Shown: positions 58,810 through 64,000 of the stretch, in pieces
How positions within the stretch are numbered: position 1 is the first letter of the stretch
How the letters are laid out: each line of letters begins with the position of its first letter
Source: Lutjanus erythropterus
Taxonomy: Eukaryota; Chordata; Actinopteri; Lutjaniformes; Lutjanidae
Assembly: GCA_020091685.1 (NCBI GenBank)
Contig: CM034605.1
Location: 27,094,281-27,158,280 of the forward strand
DNA: 64,000 nucleotides
Reading direction: 5' to 3'
Program-made: the position numbers and the translations under genes
Notes under the pieces: generated by a model
What the model was told of the DNA's origin: nothing
Seen by the model: the letters and a program-made list of their open reading frames with translations, nothing else
Databases searched by the model: none

Positions 58810-60990
58810 CTGCTGCTGGCTTTTACTCTGGGGTGGGAAATTGAACCTGCTCACCAGCCAAACGCCATTTCATTTTCACTGTGGCTGAGGAGTCGACTGA
58901 GCCACACACTAACCAGCAGTTGCTCAGAGGTCCTGTTCTGCCCTGCTCTTGTCGCCACACTGAACCCTGCAGCAGCACTCTGGGTGGTGGGACACTTCCA
59001 AGAAGTCTAACCCACCTGAAATAGACGCAGGGCTTAGCATGTGGCAGAATACAAATTTCGGTATAATCTCCTCGGCTCTGCATTGTTTGTTTACTCGCTC
59101 GTAGCACAATGGGAGCTGGGGAAAGTGTCTAGATGCTCTCCTTTATGTTTGGTGGGGGAGAGAAAAAAGCTAAATCAAATTTGGCTTGTTCTTAGAGGCA
59201 ATATGGTCAGTTTGCAACCATAAAAAGCAGCATGCTGCTGCAGTGTGGACAGGTTGTCTTGCTGAACTTGTTAATATTTTTTACACAGCCTTGTTCACTG
59301 CCCCCAAAGCCAATCCATGGATGTTCATTAGTTACAGATAATTAAATATTCCACCGACAGTTATCTTTTCACCTCTTAAAACTTGCTATGACGAGAGGCT
59401 ACAGCTAATTAAAACTTTAGCTCTTTTAGTTTGAAAACGGCCCTTTTTCAAAATTGACAGTTCTGCAAAATAACAGTTAACCATTTTGCACTAATACATA
59501 TAATGTAGGACACCGCATTTTTTTGTTCTGAGCACCAACATCTTTGAAATTTTAAGTGAGGGGAGCCTCTACGGCATGATTCGGAAAGGCGCTGCGCCCA
59601 GGGTCTTTTTTTTCCCCCCAAGTGCTCTGTCTTTTTTGTGCAGCCACTACAAGCACTTCTAGTTGGCACCCAATCACATAATAAGTGGAGACTCCTCACC
59701 CTGGTAACCAAGAAAATGGAGAAGAGTTTGCCTGAGAGTCTGAGAGCCGAGACTCACATCTGTGCTGGAGCAAGTGTCTGCATGTTCACTCAGTTCTTAG
59801 TGCTTTTGTAGCTTCTAAATGAATCTCTGTGGTTTGAGGTTTATGTTTTCTCCTGCTTCGCTGTTTGTATGTTCAAGTATTGGCTTTATTTTCCTGTTTC
59901 ATGTCGCTTTCAACTGGTTACTGCTGATGAAAACCATTTCCTGATTATGCTGCTTCATATTAAAAGCTTTTAGATAACAACATATTAGGGGACATTTATT
60001 GTGAAGAATTTATATGAAATGATAAGTGGTTCAACTCAAGACAAGTGTGTATCAAGACACACCTTGCAGCAGGTAGCCCAGGTGATGCACCGAGTCAAAT
60101 CAAGCCAGCATGTGTGTATGGAAAAGGTCATATGAGAGCAAGCATCTTCCCACTGGTGCTCATAGTGGAAAAGATTTAAACAAATAAATAATAAAAACCA
60201 AACAGGTCATGCTAGACTGTACAACAACATTGGTTGCTTAATTCCAGTGCTCTACAACATGGTGCCAGCGCCTTTCTGCCAGAAAAATATGCTTTCTGGA
60301 CTCAGGTCTGTGTAGTGTGAAACTGGTGTCTACCGCTGCACTGTGTGTACTGATATTTACCTGTAGGAGGCTATTTAAGACTGAAAAAAAAAAAACAGGC
60401 TAAATGTGAGTTTGTGGAGGTATACCGCCTGTCTGAGATGTAATCTAAGGAAAGAAGAAGCAGTGGCGACAAAAACTCAGGGATAAAAACAAAAGCTGCA
60501 GTGAACGAGCTGAGGGAATATGAGGATTTAGAAACTGATTGTTGAATAAAGGAGCAGATTTCTTCTAAAAGCCTTCACACATTTTATTCTAAACAGGTAA
60601 AGAGATTGGACTGAAAACAAACTGAAAAAATAAGGACTTTTCCACAAGTCATATCATATTTCAGACAATCCTGTAAAGGGGACCCGGAGCATGAGGAGTC
60701 CAAAGACCATGGTTCTCTTGATCTTTGCAAACGTTTGCTTTTGCTTGTACGAACCTGCTGGAACTAATTTCTGCAGCAAGAGCGCTGCAGCCCTTAAGAC
60801 ATATGAACGAGGCGTGGCAGGAGGGAGTGGACACAAGGCTGATGGGATGGGAAGAGAAGACTCTGACTGCCTCTCGGGACTCCCACTGTGGCCCAGCTCG
60901 CATTCCTCCCTGCTCATTACAGGTGAGGAAGAGGAGGAGGAGGAGCAGAGAGTGGAGGCTCTGAGTCAAACCAACTGATCTGATTCATTC
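58810..60990. other. Anonymous intron DNA
   Basis: Mixed-composition sequence. Overlapping 80-100 codon frames on both strands at 60654-60978 have no recognisable protein. No feature is supported. Confidence 0.5.
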
Positions 60991-60994
60991 ATTA

Positions 60995-61120
60995 TTAATC
61001 GGACGCAGAGCAGCTTTCAGCTCCTCGCGGACCTATCAGGGGGAAAGGCTTGGCCGTGAGGCGCTTCTTGTACTCTGCTATCTGCTCCATCTTCCACTTG
61101 TATCTCTCTCTGGCTCCTCG
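60995..61120 (-). CDS. Candidate terminal exon of an unrecognised minus-strand protein
   Basis: On the minus strand an acceptor-like sequence with a branch-point-like CTGAC (TCTGACCTCATTG, then TCATCAG) precedes 41 codons and a TAA stop. The peptide contains RERYKWKMEQIAEYKKRL followed by TAKPFPLIG. It looks like a charged amphipathic helix or short coiled coil ending in a proline-rich turn. Third positions are largely G or C. The exon is purine-rich on the coding strand, opposite to its purine-rich plus-strand surroundings. It sits within the intron upstream of the atrnl1 transmembrane exon but does not resemble attractin-family sequence. I cannot name a family. The frame is also open upstream of the proposed acceptor. 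It may be an alternative exon, a nested gene, a retrocopy fragment or chance. Confidence 0.3.
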   Translation of the reverse strand, partial: RGARERYKWKMEQIAEYKKRLTAKPFPLIGPRGAESCSASD

Positions 61121-61149
61121 CTGATGACCCGACAATGAGGTCAGATACG

Positions 61150-61480
61150 AAGAGAGCGTGTTAAAGAATGCAAGAGAGGGGAGAAGAGGAGAAAAAAGGA
61201 GATGGCATGAGAGGGTGTAGAGAGAAAGGAAAACAAGAAAGAAGGAAAACAGATGAAGGGAGGCTGGAAATGTGGAAGGAATCAGAACGACAGCTTGGTA
61301 AGAAGGACAGGGAGCAAAAAGAGGCAGAGGGAAGAAAAATAAGAGGACACACTAAAACAGGGAGGTAAACGGACTGGCAGTGATGCAGCAGCAGAGGTTC
61401 AGACAAAGATGGAGAGAGAAAGAGGGGGCAGAGACTCACAGAGAGAAAGAGACAGAGAACTAGAAAGAGGAGGAGAGAGT
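61150..61480 (+). repeat. Purine-rich (GA) low-complexity tract
   Basis: Over 300 bases are dominated by A and G on the plus strand (AGAGAGGGGAGAAGAGGAG-type). It directly abuts the exon-like ORF at 60995-61120, whose coding strand has the opposite bias. Confidence 0.8.
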
Positions 61481-61610
61481 GGGGATTCTTGCACAGCCCC
61501 TGCTGAGCGCCCGGGGAGGCCCCTTGGGACAGACATGTTGGGTCTGAATGTACGTTGAGTGTCTCTCTGCCTCCTCCCCCCCCCTCTCTTTCTCAGGTGT
61601 CTCAGGGGGA

Positions 61611-61631
61611 GGGAGAGAGAGAGAGAGAGAG
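61611..61631 (+). repeat. (GA)n microsatellite
   Basis: About ten GA units at the end of a purine-rich interval. Confidence 0.92.
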
Positions 61632-61634
61632 TAT

Positions 61635-63760
61635 CAGCTGTCAGTCAAAAACCAGAAAGAGCAAGCTGAGGGCAAACACCACACTGACTGTGTGCAAGTG
61701 TTAGTGTGTGTTTGGCAGAGATCATGTGCCAACTGTGTGTATGTACACGTGAGAAAACAGCAGGGTTTCAAACAAAGATTTGGAGAAAGTATAAAAAAGA
61801 AGAGCTGCAACTTGTGATCCTTTAAAGGTGCTATGTCTATAAGGATTGGCTTCCTGTTGAATTTATACTCCAAACAAATAGGGGGCAGCATTTCAACAGA
61901 AAGCCATAGTTAGTTAAGTTAACCGTGCAGCGAGCGACCCTATTAGTGGTACCAAATGCAGTTGGCGTCTTTCGGACATGCAGCCAGATCAGCTGGATGC
62001 ACCGCACCGAAGAGGAGAGGAGGAGAGCAGCGCCATGCTACAACCAGCTCCTCCTGGATAATGTCCAGCCAGGAAAATTAAATGGACGAAACGGAAGAAA
62101 CGGGTAACCAGAGACTGCTGCGTCCACACAAAGAGACCTGCTTCACGGCGTTCTGGATCGGCCTGTTGCACCTGAGGGGCAGATCGTACTCTGAGCTGGC
62201 AGGACAGGAGGGAGGAGGCCTCTGTGATTTTACACTGTTGATGGTTCATGCTCAAACGTAGTCACAGTTGATGGACAAGAAACTTTTTAATGTGAGGATG
62301 TCAACAACATTATCATCACCATGTTGTTGCTGCTGTTTACATTCAATTTGATGCACATTTTTTGTAAAAATGCACTACTGATTTTTAGATTATCTACTCA
62401 TTTTGTGGAGTATACGTCTATGTATACATGCATTTATTTGTTTGTTTTTTTATCCTATTACATTCTGAATTTCATGAATTATCTGTATATATGTTGTATT
62501 TTGTGTTTATTATGAAGGAACTACTAGATTTTAGTTATTTGCTGAATGTTTCAAAGTAAAATTCTTAGATTTTGCACCTTGAAATGAAGGAATGCCTACA
62601 TAGGTGCCTTCATATTCCAAGCACTTGCAACATCTAGTCCCAAGTTGCATCCTGTATGTCCATGAGTACCAACAAAGGTTGATTTCCCCTAACAATAATC
62701 AGATATGATTGGATTGCTTGGTGAATACAGAAAGACACTAAGCTGTAAAGGACTGCTGGGCTTCGCTCACGTCTCCCTCAACTGTGTTGTGAGGTCAGGA
62801 AGAACTGAATAAATTAGAACGCCACCACATTCTCTGGAGATCTAAGTTTTTGCAGATTAAGGTCCAAACACACACTATGAACCACTGAGTCTTTAATAAT
62901 GGTCTACTTACTGAATGCATTTTTTTTGTAGCAGCTTTCCTCTTTTATTATTCTGTTAATCATCTTGCAGTTCAATGGGGAAGCCATGACCTCCATGTTG
63001 GGAAAAAGCGGTTTAAAAAACTGTCCAAAATCTAATACTATAACAATTTCCCGTAGCCTGAGGTGTCATGTTGTGTAAAACCAAAAGTCTAAATCCCAAA
63101 GATTTCCTACAATGGAAAAAAGCCACGCATTTTCACAGTGGAGAATCTAAAACCAGGAACTATTGACACTTTTACTTTTACAGTGACTAGAAAGGAGAAC
63201 AATGACAATTTGTCAAACACAAATCATCTTGTCTTTTAAAAATATATCTGATTATACAACTCATCGTTTCAAAAGTTTGCATAACATTTGCTTGACAGTT
63301 TGATGAAATCACAGCGATGGTTTATGTTGCTGTGCTGCAGAGTCCTACACAGTCTGTCCTGCTGTCAATCACCCATCAGCCGTCCTGTCAGCGCCGCTGG
63401 TGACGCTGATGCAAGCCGACATTTGTGTACAAACACAACTGTGTGTGAGAGGAGACGGCAGGCACGCGTGCTCTACGCCACATATCCCAGTTGGGGTCAA
63501 TGTCACTTTCTTTTCAACCAGTCATAGTGATGGATCTCTCTCCGAAACTGAAGACAGGGAAGCTCTCCGCTCGATGATGAAGCCACTCAGAACAAATACC
63601 ACGAGGGAATAATTGGGAATGATGTGTCGTTAATAAACGGTCGCAATTTAAATTGACATTTGGAATTGATTGTATTGAGCTGACCTCAACATGACGTACA
63701 CACTCATGAAGGCTGAGGACGGATGCTTTAAAGATACAGTAGAGAAGAAGAAGAGCACGC
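61635..63760. other. Anonymous intron DNA with a possible repeat edge
   Basis: CTTTAAAGGTGCTATGTCTA near 61822 resembles the end of TTAA-type fish MITEs, but I found no matching opposite end. The rest is unremarkable. Confidence 0.45.
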
Positions 63761-63761
63761 T

Positions 63762-63762
<1 letters not shown>

Positions 63763-63811
<49 letters not shown>
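63763..63811 (+). repeat. (GT)24 microsatellite
   Basis: About 24 uninterrupted GT units. Several histidine/threonine-rich minus-strand ORFs arise from it. Confidence 0.97.
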
Positions 63812-63813
<2 letters not shown>

Positions 63814-64000
63814 GGGCAATCATACAGCTCAGAGGGCACACAGCACCACTGAGTGGCCAGCTGCCTCCTATGTCTGAACAAAGAGTATTTTTGAGTGTGT
63901 GCAAGTGTGTACAAAAGACTGAGCGAGTGCATGTGAGAGAATTTCTGTGCCAGTGTCTAAACCTGCAAATGTGTTTAAGAGGCTGAACAGTGAGCTGATG

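Larger units (their letters stand above)
50431..64000 (-). other. atrnl1 intron (partial), 5' of the transmembrane exon
   Basis: This is the intron upstream of the transmembrane exon; its donor lies past the right edge. I looked on the minus strand for the expected preceding exon (an ectodomain end followed by an FFVTFFS-like start of the membrane helix) and did not find it. The interval holds a dispersed repeat block at 50798-51135, several GT and GA repeats, a small foldback element at 58251-58435 and one exon-like ORF of unknown identity at 60995-61120. Confidence 0.8.

Noticed and set aside
1..64000. Search for CRISPR arrays, operons, phage or toxin-antitoxin systems
   Set aside because: The spliced vertebrate exons and teleost repeats show eukaryotic nuclear DNA. 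Tandem repeats here lack the repeat-spacer pattern of CRISPR.

Overview
This window is vertebrate genomic DNA, almost certainly from a ray-finned (teleost) fish. It is intron-dominated. Only two exons can be assigned with confidence, both on the minus strand: 50352-50430 and 5568-5675. Their translations join in phase and match from memory the transmembrane and juxtamembrane region of the attractin family. The acidic ETDEEPPDL stretch points to attractin-like 1 (atrnl1) rather than attractin. The gene runs right to left. The ectodomain exons lie beyond position 64000, the last cytoplasmic exons lie before position 1, and a 44.7 kb intron separates the two visible exons.

No operons, CRISPR arrays, rRNA or tRNA genes were seen. 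Most long ORFs are by-products of simple repeats (runs of HTHT, VCVC or polybasic residues) or of strand-asymmetric purine tracts. The teleost call rests on dispersed repeats I recognise as common in fish (for example 7020-7203, 8375-9200, 14580-15060, 19373-19560, 50798-51135) and on many CA/GT microsatellites.

Layout. 1-5567: intron 3' of the juxtamembrane exon, with a GA-rich left edge and one repeat remnant. 5568-5675: exon. 5676-50351: the large intron. It holds a nested repeat (5843-7202), foldback elements, a 231 bp tandem duplication (20139-20565), a GT/T-rich minisatellite (21330-21535), non-LTR retrotransposon relics (30063-31385), a hAT-like element (33644-34522), a higher-order minisatellite (35748-36664), a MITE-like element (39348-39771), and a TTAA-flanked element (45230-46844) into which an LTR retroelement inserted and left a solo LTR with a 4-bp target duplication. 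50352-50430: transmembrane exon. 50431-64000: upstream intron, with dispersed repeats, microsatellites and one unexplained exon-like ORF.

Three exon-like ORFs have no assigned identity: 18796-18945 (+), 60995-61120 (-) and 31980-32141 (-). They are the best places to look for something undescribed, such as nested genes, alternative exons or conserved non-coding elements. I found no convincing evidence of a novel multi-gene system.
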